Shown: positions 1 to 12,175 of the stretch, piece after piece
How positions within the stretch are numbered: the stretch's first letter is position 1
Layout of the letters: every line of letters begins with the position of its first letter
NCBI GenBank assembly: GCA_030159075.1
Contig: BROG01000536.1
Coordinates: 457,448-521,447, forward strand
DNA: 64,000 nt
Origin: Atrina japonica
Taxonomy: Eukaryota > Mollusca > Bivalvia > Pterioida > Pinnidae
Direction of reading: 5' to 3'
Notes under the pieces: model-generated
What the model was told of the DNA's origin: nothing
Seen by the model: the letters and a program-made list of their open reading frames with translations, nothing else
The model's database searches: none
Program-made: the position numbers and the translations under genes

Positions 1-372
1 TTGATTTAACGTGCGGCGTGACTACTCAAAGCCCTTGCCACACGCCGGTGCTACCCCTGTAGCTCCGGAGAGGCTCCTTGTGTTTAACGTGCAACCATGA
101 TGGAATTTGTTACACGTGCTCGCCCCTACGGAGTAGGCTTGAGCTGAGGATCTGGTAGTGGCGTTGGCCGGTTTAGGGTCCTCTTCTCCCTGGGTTCGTC
201 GGCCCTCGGCTCCCGAATGGGAGGGGCCTTCTGGTAGATCGTCGACCGGCTCCTCTGTGTATTGTGGCTCTGGTCCGATGCATGTGGAGACCCCGGGTCC
301 GAGGTGGGGAGTGAGGCACAGTTGCTAAGTCACAAAGGCAATATAATTTTGAGTTTAGAAGATTTACGGCCA
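1..372. other. GC-rich stretch of unknown nature
   Basis: Markedly more GC-rich than the rest of the window. It is open in places on the minus strand (Arg/Pro/Gly-rich reading) but has no recognisable protein motif. It may be the edge of a repeat or mobile element starting outside the window. Confidence 0.3.
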
Positions 373-489
373 CCTAATTTTTGCTCAAACTCATGAATGA
401 TTTTTATAATGGCGTGATGAACCCTGACCATAGTGGAGAAGTATCAAACTATAAACAAAGTAAAAATAAAGAAGTACCAATTGATAATC

Positions 490-600
490 GAAACTCAAAA
501 TTCGTTGAAAAGGTCAAGTTTGATAAAAAGGTCAAGTTCGGTGAAAAGCACGATCGGCGAAAGGAAGTCACTGTCTGTGGTCGTGCTTCAGAATAATATG
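490..600 (-). repeat. R3 dispersed repeat fragment
   Basis: On the minus strand, AACTTGACC(TTTT) motifs and AGTGACTTCCTTTCGCCGAT resemble the copies near 14000, 22700 and 52040. Confidence 0.35.
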
Positions 601-689
601 TAATATTCCTGAGAGGGGGGTCATATTGTTTAACAAGATTCCCGCATCGACCTTGAAACTTCTTTAACGACGATTTCAAGCGTTCATCA

Positions 690-1200
690 ACGTAACCCTG
701 TGTAAGTAGCTCTCAGAATAAAATACTCATAAGAAGAACATGCCCTGGCATAACGTAAAAGTTGTGAAATGAAAACGCCATAGACAGGAAAATAGGCATA
801 CCATGGCAGGGTCACAATTGATATATATTATATACCCGGAAAGTTTTGTTCCTGGATATTTTTGGCCTTTAACGACAGTAAATACATTCACCCCGTCTTA
901 AATTCGCAGTAAATATCACTATAATCGCACTTACGGCCTGCATGTCCAGGTTTAAATTATATACTTTTAAATTTCGCTTTCATTTTAAATTCGCCTTCTC
1001 ATCTAAGGACGAATATGGCGAAAATTACACGGCAACGAAAATTTTCAGGTATACGGTACACGATTCAACAACCACTGTTGAATAAGTTACTCAACATTTC
1101 ATTCATAGTATTTTAAACAAGTTCATTGTACCGACCATAAAATTTGCAAAATGCTGAATTTAACCATTTCAACCCTAAGTATCAAGATGGTATGATCTTT
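690..1200 (+). repeat. Strongly diverged R1-related sequence
   Basis: AACATGCCCTGGCATAACG and GTACCGACCATAAAATTTGC recall the R1 interior; the rest is degenerate. Confidence 0.3.
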
Positions 1201-1960
1201 TTTTATTGTTTAGACCGGTTTATTATTGCCTGAATGGTTTAAAGGGTTAATAGCATTTTCTCATACCAATTTGTTAGAAAGATACAGCTATGAGCAGTGA
1301 GGCAATACATTTCTGATAAATGTTTACGAAGTGAACATCATCAGTTATGGCTTTGTAAACCGAGAAGTTCTTTTTTCTCCTTATATTACATTGCTGTTCG
1401 TTTCATTGGCTTCTGAGTTTCGCCGACTAATGGATGTAATATAATTAAGAGTATTTTACAGATGTTAATATTAAAGAAGTAGTTAGTGTCCTTTTAGTTA
1501 ACAACAATTGAAAACTCTTTATGATGGATGTCTCGAAACAGCATTTAGTATCATATAGACACAACCTTTATTTCCTTTCGATGTATTTCTTCATAGAAAT
1601 GAATGCAATACAGAAGATTTGAATAACAACGGATTTGGGACTCTTAGACTACGAAGGAGGTATATTGCCGTTGTTTCTACTGTATAAACTATGCTAATAC
1701 CTAGCTTAAAATGGGTTGAAAATCGTCATACGATGTATTGTTTTGAAGATAAAAGACGAAAACTGCAATGGGATATTTTACTTTACTTTAATTTCATTGT
1801 ATGGTGACAATATGTATGTAAACTATGGAAAATCAATTTCATTGTATATATATATAGATCTACAGTAGAATCTGGTTAACTCGAAATTCATGGGACTACC
1901 CCTATTACTTCGAAATATCCAGAATTTTGACTCGACCGATTTAGACAGAACGAGATTCCA
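1200..1960. other. Intergenic, nothing recognised
   Basis: AT-rich, no exon-like open frame with matching splice sites on either strand. Confidence 0.4.
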
Positions 1961-1961
1961 C

Positions 1962-1971
1962 TATATATATA

Positions 1972-2041
<70 letters not shown>
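1962..2041. repeat. (AT)n microsatellite
   Basis: About 80 bp of alternating A and T. Confidence 0.95.
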
Positions 2042-2042
<1 letters not shown>

Positions 2043-2347
2043 AATACAAATGTCATATCCGACATATATGCCTTTGTTGGAATTTTGGAGTTTACATAAA
2101 TTACTCATATCCCTTGATTATATTTCCACAAATTTCACATACCATTTAATTGCTAATAGCTAAATGTATCAGCATTCATCACAACTTTTGTAAATATATG
2201 GAAGGTACAAAACAAAATTACAGAAATACGGAGGTACAGTATTTTTAGTGATACTCTTACGGTCGACCTAGTTATCTTCAAATTATCAAGAAATTACTAT
2301 AAACAAAAATAACGCGAGATTTGTAGACGAGTACCTTTAAGTACACG

Positions 2348-2585
2348 TAGGTCCTCCGCGGAAGAGTGGTTAAAGCATTGCGCTTTGATCCATGATGTCC
2401 TTACTTCTGGCCAGCGCGGGTTCTAGTTCCGTTGGAACCTTAGCTGAATCTTGTGGGAAAGTTTGCCAGAGGAAGGTCGGTGGTCTCTCCCCGGGTGTTC
2501 TCCTACATCATTAAAAACTGGCCATCACCATATGATATAACTGAAAAATTGTTTAGTGTGGCGGAAAACACCATTCAAAATTAAT
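2348..2585 (+). mobile_element. SINE family 2, variant head
   Basis: CTCCGCGGAAGAGTGGTTAA head, GCGCGGGTTCTAGTTCCGTT, and tail GTGTGGCGGAAAACACCATT. Confidence 0.72.
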
Positions 2586-2589
2586 TACA

Positions 2590-3215
2590 TGTACGTGAAA
2601 TTGTAATTGCCTCAGGTGTGAATTTACTTTTAATTTTACTTTTATGGGGTGGTAATTCGTGTATTCCAGAGTAATAGTTATGGAAATGAGTAAAAGATAT
2701 ATCTGAGCGTTCAACCAATAAGCATACGTGTCAGGGCTCCATTCCCGATAGCCGGTCATACCTAGGACATTGTTTGTAGTGACTGCTCCTTCGTCGAGCA
2801 CTCGGCATAAGACGTGAAAGTCACAACCACAGTGCTACGTCACGGCAGGGAGTGGCACAGTTGTAATTTTTATTACATTGACGCCATTCCATAGCATAGT
2901 TTAAAAGTTTGACATTTCACCTAAAAGTTTTACGTCTCAGTTTACCTGAATATTCTTAGCGGGACAAGACACAGGACAACACTGAAACTTAACAGGATTA
3001 AAATTAATATTAAGGCTGAGAATCTGAATTTTCGTGGTTGAGATTTCCCTGTCTTAACCACAACTAGCAATGGATTCGATTAATTAACAACGGAAACAGA
3101 TATGTTGAAAAAGAGGCAAAATTCAAATAATGAGATCCAGTACAACAAACTTACAACGATAATAGAGGAAAACGAATCATTTAGTCTTATTCATTTGTTC
3201 ACTGGAAATAATAAT
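2590..3215. other. 3' flank of gene A
   Basis: No exon or repeat recognised. AATAAG near 3190 is the only weak poly(A)-like hexamer close to the stop. Confidence 0.3.
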
Positions 3216-3219
3216 TCAG

Positions 3220-3478
3220 TTACGATAACACAATATTAATATTCAATAGAACAGAGAGATGAAACACTAAAACGTAATTATTTAGAAGAAACGTTGCCCC
3301 GGATGTTATACACGGTTTCTTGAATCCAGCTACTCCGGTGCAGAATTCAGCCGGATCACGTGACTGCAGGGTGATGTAATCATACCGTACATATTCGTCT
3401 GTTGTCGCCGTCATGAAGGTAACGCCAACAAGTTTCAAGTTGTTTTCCATAACGAATCCAGAAATGTTGAACAGAGAC
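3220..3478 (-). CDS. Gene A exon 5: C-terminus with hydrophobic tail
   Basis: 259 nt to a TAA stop. NISGFV, LKLVGVTFMT and TTDEYV align with gene B. Two cysteines flank the segment before SGATFLLNN, and the last roughly 20 residues are hydrophobic. No canonical AATAAA was seen close to the stop. Confidence 0.87.
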
Positions 3479-6400
3479 CTGAAAAACGTGTAATTATGTA
3501 TCTTTTTGATCACGAATTTGGTTCTAAATAAAGTCAAACGATAAATATGAGTACCAAATAGAATAAGAGCAACCTCGTGTCTCCAACATATTATAAATAT
3601 AATACCGAAGTTATAATGCTCAAGATGACCGTTTCTGTCAATTAGACGCTCCAATTTTAAAAGGATTTTTTGAAGAGAAAGTGGTATCAGACAAGGCCAA
3701 ATAATAAATCTAAACTTATAGCCAAAATCCGCCTAAGAGTAACCACTGTAAAGGATGGCTATCTTAGCGTTAGAAGAATTTAGAATTTAAAATGGTGCTA
3801 TCAGTGCAAAATATTAAATACCAGGTACATATAAGGTAAAATATAGCAATAGATTATCAAATTAGTTATTCACAAATTTCGGCGTCGCCATGTTAGTGAA
3901 CTCTCTGTAAATGGTTTAAAATTACGACTCAATCATTAACTTATCAAAGAAACATTGACTTGAGGTAGCCTTCTATTTCTTAGAGAAAAAGTATAAAACT
4001 GTCCGCTCCCTTGACAGATGAGAAGACAGAAGGTTCACGTCTTCCCAAGAAGAAACGTTGAAATATTGACATGAGGTAGCCTTCTATTTCTTAGAGGAAA
4101 AGTATCAAAAGAAAAACACTGTCCGCTCCCTTGAGAGATGAGAAAATAGTCTGTTGTTCTTTAATAGCATTATCTATGACGGAAGGTTCACGTCTTCCCA
4201 AAAAGAAATGTTGATAATTAACTAAGTCAATCACTTGTTCCTCGATTTTTAAAATCAATATGAGGTATCTCAAAATCGTTTATGATAATTTTCCAATGCT
4301 AAATCAATTTTCGCTATATTGGTGCAATAATTATGTCACGTTCAGAGCAGTTCATTTCAACAAGTAACGGTAGGAATAGATGGCATTTTTATAATATTAT
4401 TATCTATCTATTTCATTAACTTGCCTTTACTGCTTTATAGCAAACGGGAAATTGTTTTATACAAATTGAACTTCTTTCGTAATCCCATTGAAGCCTGCTA
4501 TTGCAGACAGCATGATAGGAAACTTGTCTTCGCCGGTAATGATATTCTAATAACACCTTACCTTATTTGAATTATATTCGCCCGCTCATTTAAAAAGATT
4601 TTGCGAACGAAAGGTCAAATTTTCTTATAAGACAAATTGTATCAGCTATTTAAACATCTTTAATACTAGACAAGAGTTCTGTTGAAGTCGAATCATTTCG
4701 AAACTTTGCCGGTCGTACAATAGGTCTATGATTGTAGCTTGGTCTAGTCTGTGTCTCTCAGACAGGGCTGAGAACTGAGGTCCAACTTGCACAAGAATTA
4801 TCTGGACTTTTCAGTAGAATGTTCCAATAACAAGCTTGAATAGGTGGATGATTATTTAAGCGCCTTAGGTCCTTTGGATCACTATAACATTTCAATGGTA
4901 TCGTCAGTCACAAGAAAGAGAAAATTATTGATAATGTAAAAATGCTTTGGCACTAAAAATATTTTTTGAAAAGGGCCATAAACTGTTTACCAAAAATTTT
5001 ATTTCGATTTTTCTGTACTTTAACAATTTTTGTAGATTGATGTAGAGCAACAAATAAGAGCTATACACAGGTATAAAAATCTTGTATATCTTTTGTGTAA
5101 GAAAGATCAGGTCCAGTGTTGTATTCATATACAAATAGTAACGTTGAGTTAATCAGTTGCAATTGGAAGTGCCAAACCTTGGTTTCTCTAGCAATTTTCA
5201 AAAAATATATACGAATTTAGGAATATTATGCCTGTGTATATCATTTTTTGTTATTGTATATCAATCCAAGAAGTGATAAAAAGGGAAACAAATTTTGACA
5301 AAAAACACAACTCATCCCTTTTAAGAAGTACAATAACTAAAACCCAAAATCAGTCAAATACATTTCTTACAAATCGTTTTGCAAGGCAAAAGGTCATGAC
5401 AAATCACGATTAGTTTTTTTGTTTATTGTTGTTTAAAGTCCCACTCAAGAATATTTCACTCATATAGAGATGTCACCAAAGGCCGTTGAAGCGCTTCAAA
5501 TTTTGGCCTATGCTCGGCACTTACGGCAATTGAGCAGTGAGGGTTCTTTACACCTACTGTGACACGGGACCTCGGTTTTTGGCAAATCATGAAAAATATT
5601 TTTTTATCCAATGGCTGTCAGTAATACTATGGGAGGAGATCTTACAGTACAGCAACTATATAGTTTGCCGTTTGTAATTGTTGACCATTCACTTCTAGTT
5701 AACACAGGTTTGAGCCCCGATGGAACCTAAGCTGATTTTTTTGTAAGAAAGTTTGCCAGTTTACTTGTGGGAGGCCGGTGGTCTCTTTCCGGGTACATTG
5801 TATCCGGGTTCTTTCCTCCACCATTAGAAACTGGCCGCCAACATATAACTGATAAATTTTTGAGTGTGGCGTTAAACACTATTCAAAATTCAAATAATTG
5901 TTGACAACAAATATCTTTCACTGATATACTGACGTCACAAGCTACAGTGAATGTCTGAAATATTGTAAGTCATCAGAATAAGCCACGGCAGTCACTTCGT
6001 TTGTCAACCGTTTGTTGAAGAAACAGTCCCAGTCTCTTGTCAAATTTGGGGTATGACCCGATACCTGGAATCAAAATTCTGACTTTGCGCTCAATCACCC
6101 CTAGTGGCACATTTGGCTGACCTATATCATTGATTTACATGGGGGTCCAAGTTTTTTTCAGGGGTTGATGAGTTAATTAGTATGAATATTGCTTGTACCT
6201 TGTGTCAACAGGATTCGTGTAATTTCGCATTTCTCCGGCATCGACTAAAGACGTCTGCTCATACAACAGGAAATAATAGAAATGTGCCTTGTTGTCAGGA
6301 GGGGCGGGACCGATATACGTTCTTATTGTTGTTCCGTTGATTGTCTCCCCGTTTGGAATGTTGACGACCATCCAGTGAAGATATGGGTGATTTGGTTTAG

Positions 6401-7748
6401 CAAGAGTAGGATAAGGAACGTCCGGATCAACACAGACAATTGCAAACAGGGTATCTGCAAAAAATATCGTTTTAATTTATCATAGCAATTGAAAGTAATA
6501 ATAGTTTCTTGATTTTTACGATTTGTTTTTCAGTGTTACAAAGCACAAGGAAAACCATTTAATATGGAACGGCTGGTTCTATGGAAAGCCAATTGCAATG
6601 TAGCTATAAGATTTGTCATAAATTGCCTAATTGCCTACATATAATGTTTTGATGCGCTGCACACTTTTTTTTTATAATCTGCTTCGCGGATTATAAAGTG
6701 TACACCGCCTCAAACCATATTATTTCTCAATACGTAACAAAATTGTTAAAGTTAATCCTTAAATAATTTGACAATGCATGAAGCGAGAGAAATGGAATAT
6801 ATATGTATATATAAAGTACCGAAAAGGGATTCCAAATTCCTTTTGTGTTGCGTCTCTCCGGAACATGGATTAATTGGGATCAATAGTTACATAGGACTTT
6901 GTCCGAACGTTTCCAATAAAGAGAACTGGATACAGTAACAAGTTTTATTGGATTAAGTATTAACGTCAGTGAATTATACATTCTGTATCACAGTCTCATC
7001 TTATAAGCATTCATTTGAGACAAAATTAGTGATAATTATTGGCGCATTTACATGTCCAACGATATTTCAGAAATAATAATACGTAACGTTGTTTTCATCA
7101 TTTTAGCGAAATGGTGTTCTTACCTATTATAGGATATAATGAATTATATGTAAATAGAGATTATTACCATTTTGATATCATACTCCTTCTCAGCCCGAGG
7201 TTCCCGATATCAGCCTGTGGGCCGATGATACAACAATAGCAACATACTTTCTCATTCCAGTATTTGGCTGACAAAGAATTAAAAATCCTTTTACCGTGTC
7301 CAGTTTCATGATTTTGGATGACACTGAACGAGCAGACGATATAATATATAATGAAAACAAATGACACTCGAAATTTTTTTTTTCATTGATTGCAATATAA
7401 ATACAGCAGTTCCGAACAGGGGTGCATTACTGGACTATTTAATTCATGGGGGGAGTGGTGCATTACGAGAATAATTAATTCATTGGGGGTGTGTCAGTAT
7501 TACATGTACAAATGTAGTTATATCCGGTACAGACATACGATAAATGTCAATAGAAAAGAGATAAAATATATAAATACCATTAAAATTGTTTGTGTTGTCC
7601 TTGAGCTTCTCTAGAGTTATCGTAGGTGTCACCCCTGTCCTTACATCACAGGCCTTCACCAGTGCGCTTCCTTGTTTGTGTAAATGCAGATTGCGAGCTC
7701 TGTCCAATAAATAATGAACAAAACAATTACATTTACACATTATCCTCC

Positions 7749-7798
<50 letters not shown>

Positions 7799-9280
7799 AG
7801 AATATATTTCAAATGGCATTGATTTTCAACCAATATGGGCCGAATATATAGCAATGGAAGGGGATTTAAGTTATTAAAAATAAACAGGGTTTTCATAATA
7901 ACTAGGTTATAATAGCTATAAAGAAATTTGGCAGGGGAATCAAAATCAATTCAGATACAACGGGATTCCGAAGTAACACCTCTTTTAGGAAATTGCATAC
8001 CGGTAAAATTTCGCCCATAGTTATTTTCGCCATTTACGACAAAAACCCATTCGTACCGTCTGAAATTTGCCTTTATTCATTACAGTGTCTTTGATGGCAT
8101 GTATATTCATGCTTCTATTACACAGGTTTAAAAATTCGCTTTCATTTTGAGTTCACCCTCTGATCTTGGGGCAAACATTTCCAGTTAAATGTATATATAA
8201 ATCTCATGATAAATGTGCATGTGTAAGATTTTTTTCTTGGTCACTATTTTGTTTGGGTTTTTTTTTTTGGGGGGGGGGTGGGAGTTCAGCATCAGATATT
8301 TTCGTTTAAAACAATTGCTATAAATATACGTACGGGCAGCTGTATGGACTACAGCACGATTCAAACATGATTGCTGAAGGTGAAAAGAGTACATCCACGT
8401 CGACGGTCTGGTTTAAATCACTTGGAATGAACGTGCGATCGTAGTTACCAGTCACTGAAATGAGAAAATTTTCTGTTAATCGATCTACATCTACATATTA
8501 TCTTAACATTGTGCTAAGACATTATCACCTGTTAATGATTTGCAGGTGATTGTCGCAATTATTCTGACATTAATTGGAGAAAATTGTACGTTATTATTCA
8601 AGTGAAAATTGCTGGATAAATATTGTAGGCATTATTGAAACATGTAGAAATGATCTTATTGTTTTAGAGATGTAATGTAAACCCGTTTTCTGGTCTCTTC
8701 ACCAGTGGGTGACCAGACTATCGTTTGTTATAGATTCAACAGTTTGTACGTCAGTATAGTTTCGATTAATCTTAACACCCCCCCCCCAAAAAAAAAAACC
8801 CAAATTAAAAAAAAACCCAAAAAACCCAAAAAAACAAAAATAAAACAAACAAACAAACAACCCCCCAACCCCCCAAAAATAATAAAAAACCCAACAAAAC
8901 CCCCAAAACAAAACCAAAAAAATCCCTTTTGGCATTTTCCAAAAGAAAGGGATCATTTTAATTGATATATTTGTCTCTTTTCTGTTGAAATCAAATTATT
9001 TTGTTTGATGGCAAAATAATGACGTCCACACTTTTAATGTGTTTGTTCGCTCTTTATAGCCCAGTAATAAAACTTTATTTATGCAAAATAAAAGTATACA
9101 AGTTCGTTTCATTTTTAGAGGGAATTACATTTCATAGTTTGAAAAGTAATGGCGATGCTTATCAAATCTTAAATGAGTATTAGCTGTATTTAAAAAAACC
9201 CAAATATTTCGATTTTTTCTACTTTTACTACTTGTACCTGACGTACAATAGCAAATAACAGCTATATACAGACATAGAAA

Positions 9281-9368
<88 letters not shown>

Positions 9369-10042
9369 GAAAATATGATTCGTTTCAGTGCGGTATTCAT
9401 ATGCATATGAGTAAATAAGTTGCAATTGACACAGTGCCAAACCTGGGTTTGTCAAGCAAATTTCACTAAATAAACAGGAAATTGAAACTTTTTATGCCTG
9501 TATTTATCTCCTTTTTTGTTATTGTAAATCTAAGTAGTAAATGGGGAAAAATGAAAAAAAAAAAACCCGCAGCTAATGCCCCTTTCATTCATGTTGTTTA
9601 CCCCATGTTCTTTTGGTTTTTCTTTTTGTTTACTTTTTCTCGTGTGCTGGATGGTTTGATCATCACATATTTACCAGTGGTTTTACCAAAAATATACAAG
9701 ATAATGTTGTCAAATTTTGGTAAAACCCTGATATACCAGAAAGTAAGGGCATAATCTGTATATTCTATCTATCTCTTTTATTTATAAACTTTTTGTTTCG
9801 CAAGGTTAGACAAATATCCATGTTTATTTTCGGAAATCAAAATTTAACTTTAATGGCCGATTTTTACATAAGAAATATAAACCAAGAACATAAGAAATAT
9901 AGTAATATGACAACTATCATTTTTGTTACATAAAAAACAATTTGTTTTCTCTTTTCTGTCACAGATTAAAAGAAATCTTACCTAAATCGGCTAGAAACAA
10001 TACATCAAGGAAAAACACAGCAATGGTATTCCAATGCTCCAT
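3220..10042 (-). CDS. Gene A: secreted PEBP-family protein, probably GPI-anchored
   Basis: Five exons read on the minus strand: 9982-10042, 8334-8454, 7578-7699, 6199-6454 and 3220-3478. All junctions have GT/AG and phases agree (1, 2, 1, 2), giving 819 nt and 272 residues. Residues 1-20 form a signal peptide. Exon 4 carries both PEBP signature regions: the DPDVP ligand-loop motif near residues 111-115 followed by HWMVVNIPNG, and YIGPAPP with an H and FLLYEQ near 148-167. Known PEBP proteins bind phospholipid head groups or act as kinase or protease modulators; most are cytosolic, so a secretory form is noteworthy. Sequons NQT, NDT, NGT, NYT and NIS fit secretion. The C-terminus has a conserved cysteine pair, a small-residue SGA site and a hydrophobic tail without a basic end, resembling a GPI signal. 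Exon structure parallels gene B. The domain call is firm; the anchor and exact function are inferred. Confidence 0.85.
3570..3840 (+). repeat. R2 dispersed repeat in gene A intron 4
   Basis: Shares ATAATACCGAAGTTATAATG, AGACAAGGCCAAATAATA and CTAAGAGTAACCACTGTAA with the copies at 58745 and 63372. Confidence 0.65.
3845..5415. other. Gene A intron 4, mostly unique
   Basis: A local direct duplication of about 100 bp (TGACTTGAGGTAGCCTTCTA near 3955 and TGACATGAGGTAGCCTTCTA near 4069, each followed by CACTGTCCGCTCCC-type text) is the only structure seen. Confidence 0.4.
5419..5585 (-). mobile_element. SINE family 1, head-truncated
   Basis: Tail and body only (GTCCCACTCAAGAATATTTC to GACACGGGACCTCGG). 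Confidence 0.75.
5695..5897 (+). mobile_element. SINE family 2, head-truncated
   Basis: GGTTTGAGCCCCGATGGAAC to GAGTGTGGCGTTAAACACTA. Confidence 0.72.
6199..6454 (-). CDS. Gene A exon 4: PEBP core
   Basis: 256 nt, phase 1 to phase 2, acceptor TTTTTTGCAG, donor GTACAAG. It holds DPDVP, HWMVVNIPNG, YIGPAPPDNKAH and FLLYEQ. It is the same length as gene B exon 3 (256 nt), with strongly conserved residues. Confidence 0.92.
6648..6710. repeat. Hairpin with TTCG loop
   Basis: TTTATAATCTGC, loop TTCG, then CGGATTATAAA, continued by GCACACTTT/AAAGTGTAC. Likely a MITE remnant rather than a functional RNA. Confidence 0.35.
7578..7699 (-). CDS. Gene A exon 3
   Basis: 122 nt, phase 2 to phase 1. LVKACDVRTGVTPTITLEKL aligns with LVKAGYVRTGLKPYVTLQKL of gene B. 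The acceptor is close to the CT microsatellite in the upstream intron. Confidence 0.8.
7743..7797. repeat. (CT)n microsatellite in gene A intron 2
   Basis: About 27 CT units, one interruption, near the exon 3 acceptor. Confidence 0.95.
8334..8454 (-). CDS. Gene A exon 2: N-terminal PEBP segment
   Basis: 121 nt, entry phase 1, exit phase 2, GTACGT donor. It encodes RTFIPSDLNQTV-type sequence and a CC pair shared with gene B exon 1/2 (FESCC versus FQSCC), which confirms the frame. Confidence 0.75.
8777..8930. repeat. A/C-only low-complexity tract
   Basis: Runs of C and A with hardly any G and few T (ACCCAAAAAACCCAAAAAAA style), giving extreme strand asymmetry. Confidence 0.85.
9281..9366. repeat. 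(AT)n microsatellite
   Basis: Alternating AT with two interruptions. Confidence 0.95.
9982..10042 (-). CDS. Gene A exon 1: signal peptide
   Basis: 61 nt from ATG to a GTAAGA donor, ending in phase 1. It encodes MEHWNTIAVFFLDVLFLADL, a short N-region followed by a hydrophobic core. The same 61-nt, phase-1 signal exon occurs in gene C. Confidence 0.75.
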
Positions 10043-10636
10043 CTTGTATAATCGTTTATGTTTCTTGAGAAATGAAGATAATGAATACGAGGATTTTTTC
10101 GGACACCAATTGAAGTTTACAACGTGCGTTCAAATCAATTCACATACACTTAGGATTTAGGAGTTGTCATGCGACGATTTGATTGGTTAATTGGGGTAAT
10201 AAAGAATGAAGTTGAACGTTATATATTATTGATTTTATGCGTCAAACAGGAAATAATGTGACAGAGAAATTACGTCATTTACCACGAATATAAGCTTGGT
10301 TATTTATGAAGCATGGGAACCTAGATGTTACTGGTGTTTTATGTAATAATATTTGCTCAATTATATGCTGTCGGTTATTCCATTCTCGGATTGTGTTAAT
10401 AATAAAGTTAAAATTGTATTTTCGCAGAAATAGTTGATTTTTCTTCTCTCATTTTTTGTTCCGCCGTTGTTTGTTTTGTTGGCTTTTTCCTTGCTTTTTG
10501 TTTGATATTTTGGGGTTTGTTGTTTTTTATGGGAGATTGTGGTTTATTTGTTGTTGTTTTGTTATTACGTGATGCGTTGAACATAACAAATTCTATTAGT
10601 CGATATCTTTACATTACTTTATATAGATTTTCCTAC
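10043..10636. other. Presumed promoter side of gene A
   Basis: No TATA box was clear within 100 bp of the ATG; AT/T-rich sequence follows. Confidence 0.3.
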
Positions 10637-10885
10637 AAGGGGCCACCGTTGCCGAGTGATGTGAACACCGCAATTTGAATTATGAAGTCTCTCAGTACTG
10701 CTCAGCTGGACTAAAACTTTGCTAAATTTTGTGAGAAAGTTTGCCAGTTTACTTGTGGAAGGCCGGTGGTCTCTTCCCGGATACATTGTAACCAGGTTCT
10801 CTCCTCCACCATTAAAAACTGGCCGCCACCATATAACTGAAAAATTGTTGATTATGGCGTAAAACATTATTCAATATTCAATATT
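10637..10885 (+). mobile_element. SINE family 2
   Basis: CCACCGTTGCCGAGTGATG head, GGCCGGTGGTCTCTTCCCGG, and end GGCGTAAAACATTATTCAAT. Confidence 0.75.
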
Positions 10886-11529
10886 TTCTTACAATAGCAA
10901 CTTCTTTTCACCCAGGTTTTCCATTATTGTAGATGTCATTTCTAAAAGTTCGAGAAAAGATTTCAAAGATAAGTGAATAATTAATTCAGTAAAAGAGTAC
11001 TTTCCATGAAGAAAAAAAAATAGAATTCTGGCAAACCTTTAGATCAGGCACTTTTGTAGTATGTTCACCTCTAAAATATTTACAAGGCAGGATGTCACTG
11101 ATGATCTTTCACCTATTGACTATTTAAACATGGCATGTATTCATTGGTTTGTTGGATTCCCCCCTCTCTCCTGCGTCGATCCACAATCTGTCTCACCCTC
11201 GCGTTTTCCCCTCTTAAGTCCAAATTAATAATATTTAGTCTTATCCATTCTCGGAACATGGCCTATCCACTTCCATCTCCATTTCTATAAGGATGTTACT
11301 AAATTGGCTCCATTCCATCTCTCTCTGGAACTGAGACCACAATGGAGTTAAATATACTTACTTGTGTATTTCCCGCAATCCGTGAGTTGTTCCAGATGGT
11401 TGTCAGTTCGATGTATGCAGTTTTTGAAAAGCCTAATCTCCTTCTTATGTCTTCATTAATAACCACTTAGGGGTTTACGTTTCTGCAATGTAAGTCCTTT
11501 ATCCCCTCTCCTCCTCCTGTGTTGTCTTG

Positions 11530-12000
11530 GTTTATATATAAAAATCTCAGATACCAAAGTATAAATCAATAGGATGTCCAGGACATAGATACAAATCCGG
11601 TAAAAATGGACAAACACGGACCTCTGGAAACCAAGAGGTGGGATCAGGTGCCATGGAGGAGTAAACATCCCCTGTCGACTGGTCACACCCGCCGTGAGTC
11701 CACAGTAAAGTCCAATGAAACACGTGAGGAGTGTATCCTCGTCACAATTGGTACAGACGTCTCAACAACCGCCAACGAAAAGGCAACTCAACATTTCACT
11801 TAGTGAAACAGAGTAGTCGCAAACAAGACTATTATACCGACCATAAAATTTGCGGAACGTTGACATTAAAGGCGGTTTTCGATATCCCTGTGTCAATAAT
11901 TTGTCAGTGAGTAGTTTACCTCTGTATATGAAATCTTCATATGTTGTGCACGCCCTGGCATATCGGATCATTTGTGAAATATAAACTCCATATGCAGGTG
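11530..12000 (+). mobile_element. R1 dispersed repeat, long copy
   Basis: About 470 bp. Landmarks: ATCTCAGATACCAAAGTATA, GGACATAGATACAAATCCGG, CCTCGTCACAATTGGTACAG, TATTATACCGACCATAAAAT and CACGCCCTGGCATATCGG. The same order is seen near 61210 and, inverted, near 48905. There are no TIRs or coding frame. The layout recalls bivalve pearl/Helentron-type non-autonomous elements, but the class is not proven. Confidence 0.65.
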
Positions 12001-12124
12001 ACTGAGGGATATTACTACTTAAATGTGGAAAATTTACGATGGGAAAGCCGAAATCGTCGCGTTTAAAGTAAAATTTCGCTCAGATAACGACATTTGAATT
12101 TAAACTTCTCAAAGCTTAGATATT

Positions 12125-12175
12125 CATTTACATTTAGATTTATTATTTGGCCTTGTATGATACCACTCTTTATTT
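12125..12175 (-). repeat. R2 fragment
   Basis: ATTTGGCCTTGTATGATACC is the reverse complement of the R2 core. Confidence 0.4.

Noticed and set aside
381..596. Lys-rich 71-residue frame
   Set aside because: Overlaps R3-type repeat sequence in the opposite strand; no motif and no splice evidence.
8699..8965. Pro/Lys-rich or Gly/Phe-rich frames
   Set aside because: They arise from the A/C-only tract.
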